Source of the DNA: Tissierellia bacterium
Lineage (GTDB): Bacteria > Bacillota > Clostridia > Tissierellales > Peptoniphilaceae
Assembly (NCBI GenBank): GCA_030540635.1
Contig: JAUNVW010000002.1
Span: 4,796-68,795, forward strand
Reading direction: 5' to 3'
Length of the DNA stretch: 64,000 nt
Both the position numbers and the translations under genes were made by a program. This document shows positions 7,721 to 16,317 of the stretch, in pieces; position 1 is the first letter of the stretch; each line of letters starts with the position of its first letter. The notes beneath the pieces were generated by a model, which saw nothing but the letters and a program-made list of their open reading frames with translations, made no database searches and was not told the DNA's origin.

Positions 7721-9481
7721 TTATTCCAAGCTATGGATATCGTCTTTTCCATCCTCATTCTCCTTCTTCGGTAAGGATTTGGTATCTTCTCCATACCATT
7801 TTCCTTGTTCCTTTACCATTTCATGATAAAGAGGATCTATTTTTAATAGTTCTTGATGATGGGCTTTCGCGATAATCTTTCCTTCTTCCATATGAATAAT
7901 CTCATCGACATAGGGACACAATGCTAAACGGTGCGTGATGATCAATGAGGTTTTACCTTTTATTTTATCTAAGACCCACCTGTAAATCTTTGATTCTTGT
8001 AAAGGATCAATATTCGAGGTCGGTTCATCAAAAATAAGAAATGGTTTATTTTCCAAAGCCATTTTTGCGAGATAAAGCTTTTGCCACTCACCTCCACTTA
8101 ATTCGACACCTTTAAATTCTCGGCCAAGTACTGTTTTTGGAGTAAGGGGTAAATCAAATGTTTTTATCATATTGAGCATTTGATTTTCAGAAATTCTTTC
8201 ATCATTTCCCATCTGGAAAAATTCCTGAACCGTCATTTTGAAACGATGAATCTTTTGAGGCATGTAGGAAATCGGGGTAAAGGCTTCTTTCTTTCTTTGT
8301 ATCACTCCCGTTTTAGGTGGATACAATCCCATAAGAAGTTTTGCAATAGTCGACTTTCCTGCACCATTCGACCCAACAATCGCATAGGATTTGTTTTTCT
8401 CCAATACGAAATCCAAAGGCCCCAAGCAAAACTCTTTGTTTTGAGGATAAGTAAAGACGACTTTACAAGATCGTAGCTCGTTCTCATCATTCTCTTCCAT
8501 GGTGATGGTCTCTTTTTCATACTTAAATATCTCAAAGAGAACATCGCTTCTTGATAAATAATAACGACCTTGGCCTAATCCTTGAAATAAACTTGTTGCG
8601 CCAGATTGCATTGATTGAAATGCTAATAATGCAGCAGCAGCCATAGACACTTCAATCTTCTGATTAAAAACGAGAAGGAAGGTGAAAGCGATGGATATTA
8701 AAAGCCCAAGACTTTTTATAAACTCGCAAATTGCGTATTCAAGATAATCCTTTCGATGAAAAGATTTTAATGCTTTTATCCTCTCTTTTTCTTCTTCTTC
8801 CCAAAAACCTTGTATTATTTTTTGACTATTTGAAAGTCGAAGTTCCTTCTGATAAGGATCTTGAAACAACCAGGACCGATATACTTTTGAACGGTGAATA
8901 TTTCCCTTCTGTAAACTCTTTAAGTTCGCAAAATCTTTCCCACGAATCATACGATTTATAAAAATTGGTATCGTAGACAGTAGTGCAAATATACTTAAAA
9001 GCGGATGGTAGGTGTAAAGTAATACAGTGACCGATAATAAGGTAAAAGATGATTTTAGATTGCTAACAAAATTATAATAAAGCATACAAAAATCTTCTGA
9101 AGCAATACTGTCTTTTGCATTTGTTAATCTCTCTAAAAATTCGGTTTTTTCAAACTGTAAAAGGGGAATCTCCATACATTTTTCAGCAAGTTTTTTTCTC
9201 AAAATTAGATTTGTCTTTTCAAATAAACCAGCATTTAAAGCAACTTGATTAACAGATTTTAAAATTCCATCAAAGAGATACCATAAAAACAGAAAAAATA
9301 AGCTCCGATAAAGAAGATTAAGATTTGATTTGAAGGTCACGAGATTTATAATTTTTTCTGTAAAAAAACTAAGTACTGCCGGCATTAAGCCACTCATTAA
9401 GAATGTAATTAGGACAATGGCACTACTTATTGGTACGAAACGAAAGATCTTTTTTATATAGAAAAAATATCTTTTAATCAT
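7721..9481 (-). CDS. ABC exporter half-transporter (membrane domain plus ATPase), second subunit
   Basis: A 586-residue protein with an N-terminal transmembrane domain (about six helices, 1-310). The C-terminal ATPase has Walker A GSNGAGKST, signature LSGGEWQKL, Walker B FLIFDEP and D-loop SNID. It is an exporter-type half-transporter that should pair with the upstream gene product as a heterodimer in the membrane. The start is ATG 9479-9481 with a strong AGGAGGTGG site. A longer open frame exists but has no ribosome site. It overlaps the upstream ABC gene by eight bases, so translation is probably coupled. Next to a SPASM-domain remnant, export of a modified peptide is the likeliest original role. 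Drug export cannot be excluded. Confidence 0.88.
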   Translation of the reverse strand: MIKRYFFYIKKIFRFVPISSAIVLITFLMSGLMPAVLSFFTEKIINLVTFKSNLNLLYRSLFFLFLWYLFDGILKSVNQVALNAGLFEKTNLILRKKLAEKCMEIPLLQFEKTEFLERLTNAKDSIASEDFCMLYYNFVSNLKSSFTLLSVTVLLYTYHPLLSIFALLSTIPIFINRMIRGKDFANLKSLQKGNIHRSKVYRSWLFQDPYQKELRLSNSQKIIQGFWEEEEKERIKALKSFHRKDYLEYAICEFIKSLGLLISIAFTFLLVFNQKIEVSMAAAALLAFQSMQSGATSLFQGLGQGRYYLSRSDVLFEIFKYEKETITMEENDENELRSCKVVFTYPQNKEFCLGPLDFVLEKNKSYAIVGSNGAGKSTIAKLLMGLYPPKTGVIQRKKEAFTPISYMPQKIHRFKMTVQEFFQMGNDERISENQMLNMIKTFDLPLTPKTVLGREFKGVELSGGEWQKLYLAKMALENKPFLIFDEPTSNIDPLQESKIYRWVLDKIKGKTSLIITHRLALCPYVDEIIHMEEGKIIAKAHHQELLKIDPLYHEMVKEQGKWYGEDTKSLPKKENEDGKDDIHSLE

Positions 9482-11219
9482 GCTTTCCCACCTCCTGAAC
9501 CCATTTCTTCTGTTCTTCAAACAATTGACAGTAGAGTCCTTGATTCGCCATTAATTCTTGATGATTGCCATCTTCAACAATCTTACCTTTATCCAAAAGA
9601 AGAATACGATCTGCCATTTTCGCGGAAACCATACGATGGGAGATCAATAAAAGCCCTCGCTTTTGTATCAAAGAGAATAAGCGATCATATTGGGCAGCTT
9701 CCGTTAAGGGGTCTGCATTTGAAAGTGGTTCGTCTAGGATTAAATAGGTATCTCTTGGAAAGATACCTCGTGCAATTGCAAGTCTTTGCCATTGACCTCT
9801 GGATAAATCAATCCCACTTTCTTCCGTCTTTCCTAAGTATGTATCTTTTTTATCTTGTAGATTTTTTAGGGAAGCATAGGCTAAGGCTTCATCGATTCTG
9901 TTGTCATCGTAACGATGCTCGTAATCATAAAGAGCGACATTTTCACGAATCGTTCTCTCAAAGCAAGCAAAATCCTGAAGTACTGTACTAAAGATCTTAG
10001 CTAACTCCTTTTTTGAATAGGCATTAATATCTTTACCAAAGACCATGATCTGCCCCTGATCCGCTTGATAAAGCCCTAAAAGAAGCTTAATAAATGTCGT
10101 TTTCCCAGCACCATTTAAGCCAACTAAAGCGATTTTTTCATCGTTCTCAATTTTAACATTCAGATGATCGATTATCCGCACATCTGTTCCAGGATAAGTA
10201 AAACAAACTCCTCGCATTTCAATAAAAGGTTTTGTTTTATCCTTTTTTCCTTGTGTAAACTTTTCTTCATCAAGATTTAGCCAGTATTCATACTCTCTGA
10301 TGTAAAAACTATTTCTTGCCAAATTTGACATTTGAAAGGAAATCTCTTCTGTAATTTGGAGTACAACTAAAAGTGAAGCTACAAGACTTGTAAATAATCC
10401 AATGCTAATATCATTCGCCATAGTGCCAAGTGCCAGATAGAAAAAAGATGATAAAAACCAAAACAAAGTTATGACTCGACTAAGTACAGCATATCTTTGT
10501 GCTTTCACCGTTGTTTCGATCCGTTCTTTTGACAAAAGTTCTGTAATTTCTACGAGTTTCTCTCGGAAAAGAGAAAGTCCTCCTATCATTCTCAGATATG
10601 ATAATGTATAACGGTCCATAATCTTAGATTCTAAATCATTAAATCGACGTTCTTTCTCACTTTGTTTTTGGAACATTCGATTCATTAAGTCCATTGCTTT
10701 AAAATCAAAAAACACAATAATAAATAAAGTGAAGATATAGAATACTATTAAAACGGGTCCCGCTTTTAAAAACAGCCATAAAATACCGACAATTTGTAAA
10801 AAATCACCGAGTAAAGACAATGTGTTTTCAACCACCGTTACCATCTCTTCTTCTCCCGCTTGTAAGGCTAAGTGAAGATGATCTAAATCATCCGAGGATT
10901 CCATATGTTCGTATGAAATAACTTGATTTTTTTCAATCAATTCTTTTTGAAAAGAGAACGCCGTATCTAATTCTAAAAATAAGCTCGTTTTTCTCCTAAA
11001 ATACCCTAGAAGAATGGCTAGGATATGAATCAGTCCGTAAATAATAAAAAGAAGATATGGAAATTTTAATAGTGTTAATCGGTCAATCATTTTCGATAGT
11101 AAATACAATTCCAAAGGTAATATGATGCTCAAAAGAAAAGAGAGCATTGTGATCGTCATTAAGCGCCCCTGATAAAGATTCGATATTTTTAAAAATGTAT
11201 CTTTTAATTGTTGGTACAT
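9474..11219 (-). CDS. ABC exporter half-transporter (membrane domain plus ATPase), first subunit
   Basis: A 581-residue half-transporter. Six hydrophobic segments lie in the first 300 residues. The ATPase domain has Walker A GLNGAGKTT, signature LSRGQWQRL (the usual second glycine position is arginine), Walker B YLILDEP and D-loop SNAD. Both signatures of the pair keep LS-G-W-Q features typical of peptide-cluster exporters. No peptidase C39 domain precedes the membrane part, so leader cleavage would need another protease. The start ATG lies inside the end of the SPASM frame (16-base overlap) with AAAAGGA upstream. Both subunits look intact, unlike the maturase before them. Confidence 0.88.
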   Translation of the reverse strand: MYQQLKDTFLKISNLYQGRLMTITMLSFLLSIILPLELYLLSKMIDRLTLLKFPYLLFIIYGLIHILAILLGYFRRKTSLFLELDTAFSFQKELIEKNQVISYEHMESSDDLDHLHLALQAGEEEMVTVVENTLSLLGDFLQIVGILWLFLKAGPVLIVFYIFTLFIIVFFDFKAMDLMNRMFQKQSEKERRFNDLESKIMDRYTLSYLRMIGGLSLFREKLVEITELLSKERIETTVKAQRYAVLSRVITLFWFLSSFFYLALGTMANDISIGLFTSLVASLLVVLQITEEISFQMSNLARNSFYIREYEYWLNLDEEKFTQGKKDKTKPFIEMRGVCFTYPGTDVRIIDHLNVKIENDEKIALVGLNGAGKTTFIKLLLGLYQADQGQIMVFGKDINAYSKKELAKIFSTVLQDFACFERTIRENVALYDYEHRYDDNRIDEALAYASLKNLQDKKDTYLGKTEESGIDLSRGQWQRLAIARGIFPRDTYLILDEPLSNADPLTEAAQYDRLFSLIQKRGLLLISHRMVSAKMADRILLLDKGKIVEDGNHQELMANQGLYCQLFEEQKKWVQEVGKHD

Positions 11220-12063
11220 GGTAAATTTTTTCCTTTTCTATAAATTCCCGAACCAATTTCTTCTGCATGATAAATTAAATCCATCAAATGATCAATTGAA
11301 CGGTTAAAAATGTCTTTTGGGCAAGAAGTTTTTTTATTTTGATTAATTTTATCATAATAGCAACCTCCATTACAAATACTATAATAATGACAATTCTGGC
11401 AAAAAGCCTCTTTTTGACTACCTTTTTTACATATTAATTGACTCAAACTATTGTTTAAATCATCATAAAGGCTTTCTCCATTTGTGATAATAAATTCTTT
11501 ATTACCTAGACCACTGATACAATTATAAATGGTACCAGAAGGCCCTAATACAAATTCCTTTTTATTATCTTTAATACATGAAGAGGCTGGAAGAATTCGA
11601 TTTACTGGTATTCCTTGATCAAAAACCTTTTTAAATACCTTGTAAAACTTATCGATTTGATCAGAACGATATAATGAATTCTCCTCTGTATATTTACATC
11701 CACCGTAAGGATCACATTCGTTACCTAAATTAAAAATTATTTTTGGATTTTCACAAAATATATAATCACTATATTTTTCTTTCATATCATGATAATATAC
11801 ATTATTATCTATCCGTTCATTTTTATATCTGATAAAATTTTCATCGATAGTCTTTTCTCGTTTCGGTGTAACGCATATCATATCATTCGATGAATTAAAA
11901 TATAATACATTGCGGTCAATAATTTATCCATATGTCATATTAAAAAAATTAGTATCCATTTCTCCCCTAGTAAAATACTGATTTATTATCTTTGCCTTTG
12001 CTCCAAACATCCTGAAAGTATAACGATTTCATTTTCAAAAAACTTTGTAAATCTTGAGCGCAT
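11204..12063 (-). pseudogene. Decayed radical-SAM/SPASM peptide maturase
   Basis: The last 225 codons (11204-11881) are open and end in a SPASM-type cluster-binding domain. It contains SSC, YNC, CQNCHYYSICNGGC and TSCPKD. The CxxxCxxC motif of the radical-SAM core is absent from the open frame and from the bases before it. Upstream, a strong site GGAGGTG precedes ATG 12063, but that frame ends after 25 codons. A different frame reads on as MFGAKAKIINQYFTRGEM and meets an in-frame TAA, after which IIDRNVLYFNSSND joins the open SPASM frame. This pattern fits a gene with at least one frameshift, one nonsense codon and loss of the catalytic core. An alternative is a short standalone SPASM protein starting at ATG 11881, which lacks a ribosome site. 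Confidence 0.65.
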
Positions 12064-12083
12064 TTATCACACCTCCAATCTGC

Positions 12084-12120
12084 AATATATTAGAATATGA
12101 TTTCTATGTCCTAATATATT
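12084..12120. promoter_or_regulatory. Perfect inverted repeat upstream of the SPASM remnant
   Basis: Arms AATATATTAG (12084-12093) and CTAATATATT (12111-12120) are exact reverse complements, with a 17-base spacer. It lies about 20 bases before the GGAGGTG site on the minus strand. It could be an operator or a leader hairpin. No T run follows. Confidence 0.4.
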
Positions 12121-12250
12121 AATTATATTTTAACATGTTATGGTTTATTTTGTAACTTTTCCAAGATATTATACTATGATTAATAAGATTAATAGGTAAA
12201 ATGAATCCACATCTTTGTGAAAATATAATCTATTCATTCGCCATGTTCAT
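12119..12250 (-). pseudogene. Possible decayed small gene ahead of the SPASM remnant
   Basis: ATG 12248-12250 has GAGGGAG four bases ahead but meets TAG after six codons. The same frame then stays open for 36 codons (reading through IIFSQRCGFILPINL) to TAA at 12119. This is where a peptide precursor gene would be expected, between the glgP-operon terminator and the maturase. The frame may also be chance in AT-rich DNA, so confidence is low. Confidence 0.22.
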
Positions 12251-12298
12251 CGTACTCCCTCGCTAGAAAGCTTCGTATTCACAATAATATACTAAAAT

Positions 12299-12337
12299 AA
12301 AACACTCGAATTTCCAAATTGAAAATTCGAGTGTTTT
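12299..12337. terminator. Hairpin terminator, right copy of a repeated hairpin
   Basis: A 15-base perfect stem (12299-12313 with 12323-12337) and T-rich flanks. It terminates the glgP-thioredoxin operon on the minus strand. It matches the hairpin at 7663-7703 over most of its length. Confidence 0.85.
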
Positions 12338-12338
12338 T

Positions 12339-12680
12339 TTACCCATGAATTAAATTTTCACAAGCTTTACGAAACACCGCTTTACTTTCTTCTCCATAGA
12401 TCCGATGAATTTCTTCATCTCCTTTGAAGAATACCGTACAGGGAAAGGGTGTTGCTCGATATTTTTGTATAATCGGATCTTCTTTAAAATCCAATATATT
12501 TTCTAAACGATATTTATAAAAATCAATTTCGCCATCATAGGCAATGGTTAGATCATCCATAATGGGTTCTATCGTTTTACATGGACAGCAACCGTCAATA
12601 TAGAAAAAGATAATCTTATACCCATCCCTTTTCATGATTTTATCGAAATCTTTCTTTTTTATTCGCATCATTTTGCCCAT
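12339..12680 (-). CDS. Thioredoxin-like protein with a CCPC active site
   Basis: A cytoplasmic 113-residue protein with a thioredoxin fold. The active-site motif is CCPC (31-34) in YIDGCCPCKT, where classical thioredoxin has WCGPC. A cis-proline region, ATPFPCTVFF, lies at about 85-94 with an extra cysteine beside it. No signal peptide. The start ATG has AGGTG upstream, and the gene lies 16 bases after glgP, so they share a transcript. The altered motif, with no tryptophan before it and an additional cysteine, suggests a specialised disulfide or metal role rather than general thioredoxin. The link to glycogen phosphorylase is unexplained. Confidence 0.85.
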   Translation of the reverse strand: MGKMMRIKKKDFDKIMKRDGYKIIFFYIDGCCPCKTIEPIMDDLTIAYDGEIDFYKYRLENILDFKEDPIIQKYRATPFPCTVFFKGDEEIHRIYGEESKAVFRKACENLIHG

Positions 12681-12696
12681 AGGAGCACCTGACTTT

Positions 12697-15069
12697 CTAG
12701 GAATTCTTTTCTATTTTCCAAATTTCTTCTGCATATTCTTTAATGGTTCGATCGGAAGAAAATTTTCCACTACCGGCAATATTTGCCAAACATTTTTGCG
12801 CCCAAGAGCGTCGATCTTTATAGGCCTTGTCGACTTCTTCTTGTGCCGCTTTATAGGCATGGAAATCTTTTAACACGAAATATTCATCGGCTTTTTGTCC
12901 AAATTGGGGATCGATCAAAGAGTTATAGATATCTAGGAACATATAGGATCCCGCATCGGAAATTCGATCAGATAATAGCGTATCGACGACACGTTTAATA
13001 TCTTCATTGCAATGATAATATTCCTTTGGATTATATTGATCGTAGATCCCATGGAGTTCATCCACAGTGGAACCAAATCGGAAGTTGTTTTCTTCGCCGG
13101 CTTGTTCAAATATTTCGATATTCGCACCGTCTAATGTACCAATTGTCGGTGCGCCATTTAACATAAATTTCATATTTCCAGTACCGGAGGCCTCTTTTCC
13201 TGCTGTAGAGATTTGCTCCGATAGATCGGCGGCAGGATAAATTTTCTCACCGTAAGTGACTCGGAAGTTTTCAACAAAGACGACTTGAATCTTTTTCGAT
13301 ACTACAGGATCTTCATTGACTAAACGGCCAACTTCATTGATGAATTTAATGATGGCTTTCGCTCGAAAGTATCCAGGAGCAGCCTTTGCTCCAAAGATAA
13401 AGGTTCTTTTGTGAATATCTAAATCGGGATTCTCTTTTATTCGATAATAAAGATCTAAGATGTGAAAGGCATTGAGTAATTGTCTTTTGTATTCATGGAG
13501 TCGTTTTACTTGAATATCGTAAATCGAATCGGGATCAATTTCCACGCCTTCTTCTTTTAGGATATAATCTCTTAATTTTTCTTTGTTTCGGTGCTTAATT
13601 TCCATGAGACGATTTAAGACTTGATCATCCTCAATGAATTCCATGAGTTTTTCCAACTCCGTCAAATCATTTTTCCATTGATCCCCGATAAGCTCGGTGA
13701 TGAATTCGCTTAGTTCTGGATTGGAATACATGAGCCAACGCCGGGGTGAAATCCCATTGGTTTTATTGACGAATTTTTCAGGATATAAATCGTACCAAGG
13801 TTTCAATTCCTTGTTCTTTAGAATTTCCGTGTGAATTTGTGCAACGCCATTGACTTTCGTCCCAATGTATAACGCAATATTTGCCATACGAACTTGGCCA
13901 TTGGCAATGATTCTAATTTCCTCTATTTTCTCTGCCGAATAGTACAGATTGTTTAGATATTCAACGAATCGACGGTCGATTTCTTTGATGATTTCCAAGG
14001 CCCTGGGATTGGCTTCTTCCACAATATGGAGGGGCCATTTTTCCAAGGCTTCTTGTAATATGGTGTGATTGGTAAAGGCAAAGCATCGATTCACAATATG
14101 ACAGGCATCTTCCCAGCTCAAGTTTTTTTCATCGATGAGAATCCGTAACAATTCGATGACCGCCATGACCGGATGGGTGTCATTTAATTGAATAATATGG
14201 TATTTTGGGAAATTCGAAAAGGATTTGTCCTCGGGGAAATTTCGCTCATACATTTGTACCATATCTTTAATGGATGCGGAACAAAAGAAGTATTGTTGTT
14301 TTAACCGTAGGATTTTCCCTTGATCTTGGATATCATTGGGATAAAGAACCCTTGTAATATCTTCTGCTCGATTTTTTTCCGCGACGGCTTCATTGAATTG
14401 GAAATTATTGAACTTTTGGAAATCAAAGGCCTCAATGGGCTCGGCTTTCCATAATCGTAATTTATTAATATAGCCATTATGATATCCGATGACGGGATAA
14501 TCATAGGGTATGGCGACGACGGATTGGTTTTTAAAATGGATGATTTGACTGTCGGATTCGATTCGATTGAACCAAGGATCCATTTCGTCGGTCCAGTCAT
14601 CCCCTTTTTCCGTTTGGAATCCATTTTCAAAGCCTTGTTTAAAAAGTCCTTGTGTGTATAGAACACCGTAACCCATCATGGGTAATTCCAAGGAGGCACC
14701 TGAGTCCATAAAACAAGCGGCTAATCGACCTAGTCCACCATTTCCCAATGCTGCATCCTCTTCTTGCTCTTCCATTCGATTGAGATTTATGCCCAATTCT
14801 TCCAATGCGCCTACAACTTCTTCGGTAATGCCAAAGTTCAATAGATTATTCCCTAGAGAACGGCCAATGAGAAATTCTGCACTAAAATAATAGGCTTTTC
14901 TGTCGTATTTCGCATTTTCCGATGTTTCTTTCCAGGAATCTTTTAAGCGATTCATTACGGTATGGGAAACGGCATGATATTTCTCATTATCATTGGCTTC
15001 TTCCACTGTTTTTCCATAATGATAGAGCAACCAATCACGGATTTGTTGCTTAAAATTTTCTTTATTCAA
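12697..15069 (-). CDS. glgP: Glycogen/starch phosphorylase
   Basis: Releases glucose-1-phosphate from alpha-1,4-glucans by phosphorolysis, using pyridoxal phosphate; cytoplasmic. The 790 residues include LGNGGLGRLAACF near residue 107 and the cofactor motif EASGTGNMKFMLNGA with the Schiff-base lysine at about 634. The length is close to the family norm of about 800. The start is TTG 15067-15069 with GAGGGGAG about ten bases ahead. A promoter lies at 15122-15150. No glycogen synthesis genes (glgB, glgC, glgD, glgA) are in the window, so the polymer may be stored glycogen made elsewhere or imported maltodextrin. A thioredoxin-like gene follows in the operon. Confidence 0.95.
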   Translation of the reverse strand: MNKENFKQQIRDWLLYHYGKTVEEANDNEKYHAVSHTVMNRLKDSWKETSENAKYDRKAYYFSAEFLIGRSLGNNLLNFGITEEVVGALEELGINLNRMEEQEEDAALGNGGLGRLAACFMDSGASLELPMMGYGVLYTQGLFKQGFENGFQTEKGDDWTDEMDPWFNRIESDSQIIHFKNQSVVAIPYDYPVIGYHNGYINKLRLWKAEPIEAFDFQKFNNFQFNEAVAEKNRAEDITRVLYPNDIQDQGKILRLKQQYFFCSASIKDMVQMYERNFPEDKSFSNFPKYHIIQLNDTHPVMAVIELLRILIDEKNLSWEDACHIVNRCFAFTNHTILQEALEKWPLHIVEEANPRALEIIKEIDRRFVEYLNNLYYSAEKIEEIRIIANGQVRMANIALYIGTKVNGVAQIHTEILKNKELKPWYDLYPEKFVNKTNGISPRRWLMYSNPELSEFITELIGDQWKNDLTELEKLMEFIEDDQVLNRLMEIKHRNKEKLRDYILKEEGVEIDPDSIYDIQVKRLHEYKRQLLNAFHILDLYYRIKENPDLDIHKRTFIFGAKAAPGYFRAKAIIKFINEVGRLVNEDPVVSKKIQVVFVENFRVTYGEKIYPAADLSEQISTAGKEASGTGNMKFMLNGAPTIGTLDGANIEIFEQAGEENNFRFGSTVDELHGIYDQYNPKEYYHCNEDIKRVVDTLLSDRISDAGSYMFLDIYNSLIDPQFGQKADEYFVLKDFHAYKAAQEEVDKAYKDRRSWAQKCLANIAGSGKFSSDRTIKEYAEEIWKIEKNS

Positions 15070-15121
15070 ATTGATATTACTCCCCTCTATTTACGTCTTT
15101 CGTTTGTAACGATGTTTTACT

Positions 15122-15150
15122 ATTATACCGAAGATCCGAGAAAATGTCTA
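15122..15150 (-). promoter_or_regulatory. Promoter of glgP
   Basis: Minus strand TAGACA (15145-15150), 17-base spacer, TATAAT (15122-15127). Predicted start about 45 bases before the TTG start codon. Confidence 0.65.
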
Positions 15151-15190
15151 TTTTTTTAGTCGCCTTACTTTCTATCATCATTGAGGTAAA

Positions 15191-15219
15191 TTGCCAATCG
15201 ACTTTCCTTGTAGTATTAT
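15191..15219 (+). promoter_or_regulatory. Promoter of ddl-murF
   Basis: TTGCCA (15191-15196), 17-base spacer, TATTAT (15214-15219). It lies 34 bases before the ddl start and is divergent from the glgP promoter. Confidence 0.55.
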
Positions 15220-15252
15220 AGAATAGACAGAAATTTAAGAAAGAGTGATTTT

Positions 15253-16317
15253 TTGAAAAATATATTTGTATTATATGGTGGGCCCTCGGTGGAACACGAA
15301 GTTTCCATTACATCAGCCGCAAAAGTGATCGGTGCTTTAGACCGTAATAAATATCGCGTCTTTCCATTCTACATCGATAAAGAAGGATGTTTCCATCAAC
15401 AAGAAGATGGTCGCACAGAAGAGGAATTAACCCGTACAAGAGACAGGGATCGATGGCTTTCCATCGCTGATTTTTTATCGACGGCGGAATTAAAAAACGG
15501 AATTATCTTTCCCGTTATGCATGGCACCTATGGAGAAGACGGTTCTTTCCAAGGTTTTCTAGAAGTTTTGGATCGCCCCTATACCGGAGATAATGTTTTA
15601 TCCTCGGCCCTTTGTATGGATAAGGGCATGTGTTCGGATATTTTTAAAGCCCACGGTATTCCCCAAGCGAATTACGTCATTTTTCAAAAAGAAAATCCTC
15701 CTTCTACGGATGATGTGTTGCGTCAAATTCCCCTACCTCTTTATGTAAAGCCTTGTAATGGGGGTTCCTCCGTTGGCGTCCATTTTGTGACGAAAATCGA
15801 GGATTTAAAAAATGCTTTAACGGATGCTTTTTCCTATGATCGACGAATCATTGTCGAGGAAGCCATTGAAGGGGAAGAATTACAAATTGGTGTTTTGGGA
15901 AATGATCAGCCTTTGGCGAGTCGCCCAGGTGTCTACGGCGTGCCGGAAGAATATGATTTCTTCGATTATGATGCAAAGTACAATGATGATAATACAAAAT
16001 TGCTTTTACCTTTCCCTATGGAGAAAGAAAAAGAACAGGAGGCGCGGGCCCTTGCCGAACGAGCCTATGAAGTGACCGGTTGTTGTGGTTATGCCCGTAT
16101 CGATATCTTTCTACGAAAAGATGATCAAAAGCTCATCGTCAACGAAATTAACACTTCACCCGGTATGACCTCCCATTCCATGTTTCCAAAACTATGGACC
16201 GTTACCGAGGAAAACAAAAATCTAACATATCCTCAAGTCCTTGATCGAATCATTGAACTGGCAGAAGAAAATTATGAGCGTAAAAAAGAACGTATCGTTT
16301 CAAAGGAAGATTTATGA
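15253..16317 (+). CDS. ddl: D-alanine--D-alanine ligase
   Basis: ATP-grasp enzyme of 354 residues that makes the D-Ala-D-Ala dipeptide of peptidoglycan in the cytoplasm. It starts MKNIFVLYGGPSVEHEVS and has the typical EEAIEGEE strand. The omega-loop DYDAKYND has a tyrosine that points to D-alanine rather than D-lactate as second substrate. The metal-binding end is NEINTSPGMTSHSMFP. The start codon is TTG with a weak AAGAGTGA site. The gene overlaps murF by four bases (ATGA), so its product passes directly to the next enzyme. No van-type partner genes are present. Confidence 0.96.
   Translation: MKNIFVLYGGPSVEHEVSITSAAKVIGALDRNKYRVFPFYIDKEGCFHQQEDGRTEEELTRTRDRDRWLSIADFLSTAELKNGIIFPVMHGTYGEDGSFQGFLEVLDRPYTGDNVLSSALCMDKGMCSDIFKAHGIPQANYVIFQKENPPSTDDVLRQIPLPLYVKPCNGGSSVGVHFVTKIEDLKNALTDAFSYDRRIIVEEAIEGEELQIGVLGNDQPLASRPGVYGVPEEYDFFDYDAKYNDDNTKLLLPFPMEKEKEQEARALAERAYEVTGCCGYARIDIFLRKDDQKLIVNEINTSPGMTSHSMFPKLWTVTEENKNLTYPQVLDRIIELAEENYERKKERIVSKEDL

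Noticed and set aside
7663-12337. An insertion sequence or transposon carrying the exporter block
   Set aside because: No transposase or integrase frame and no target duplication is visible; the repeated hairpins act as terminators.
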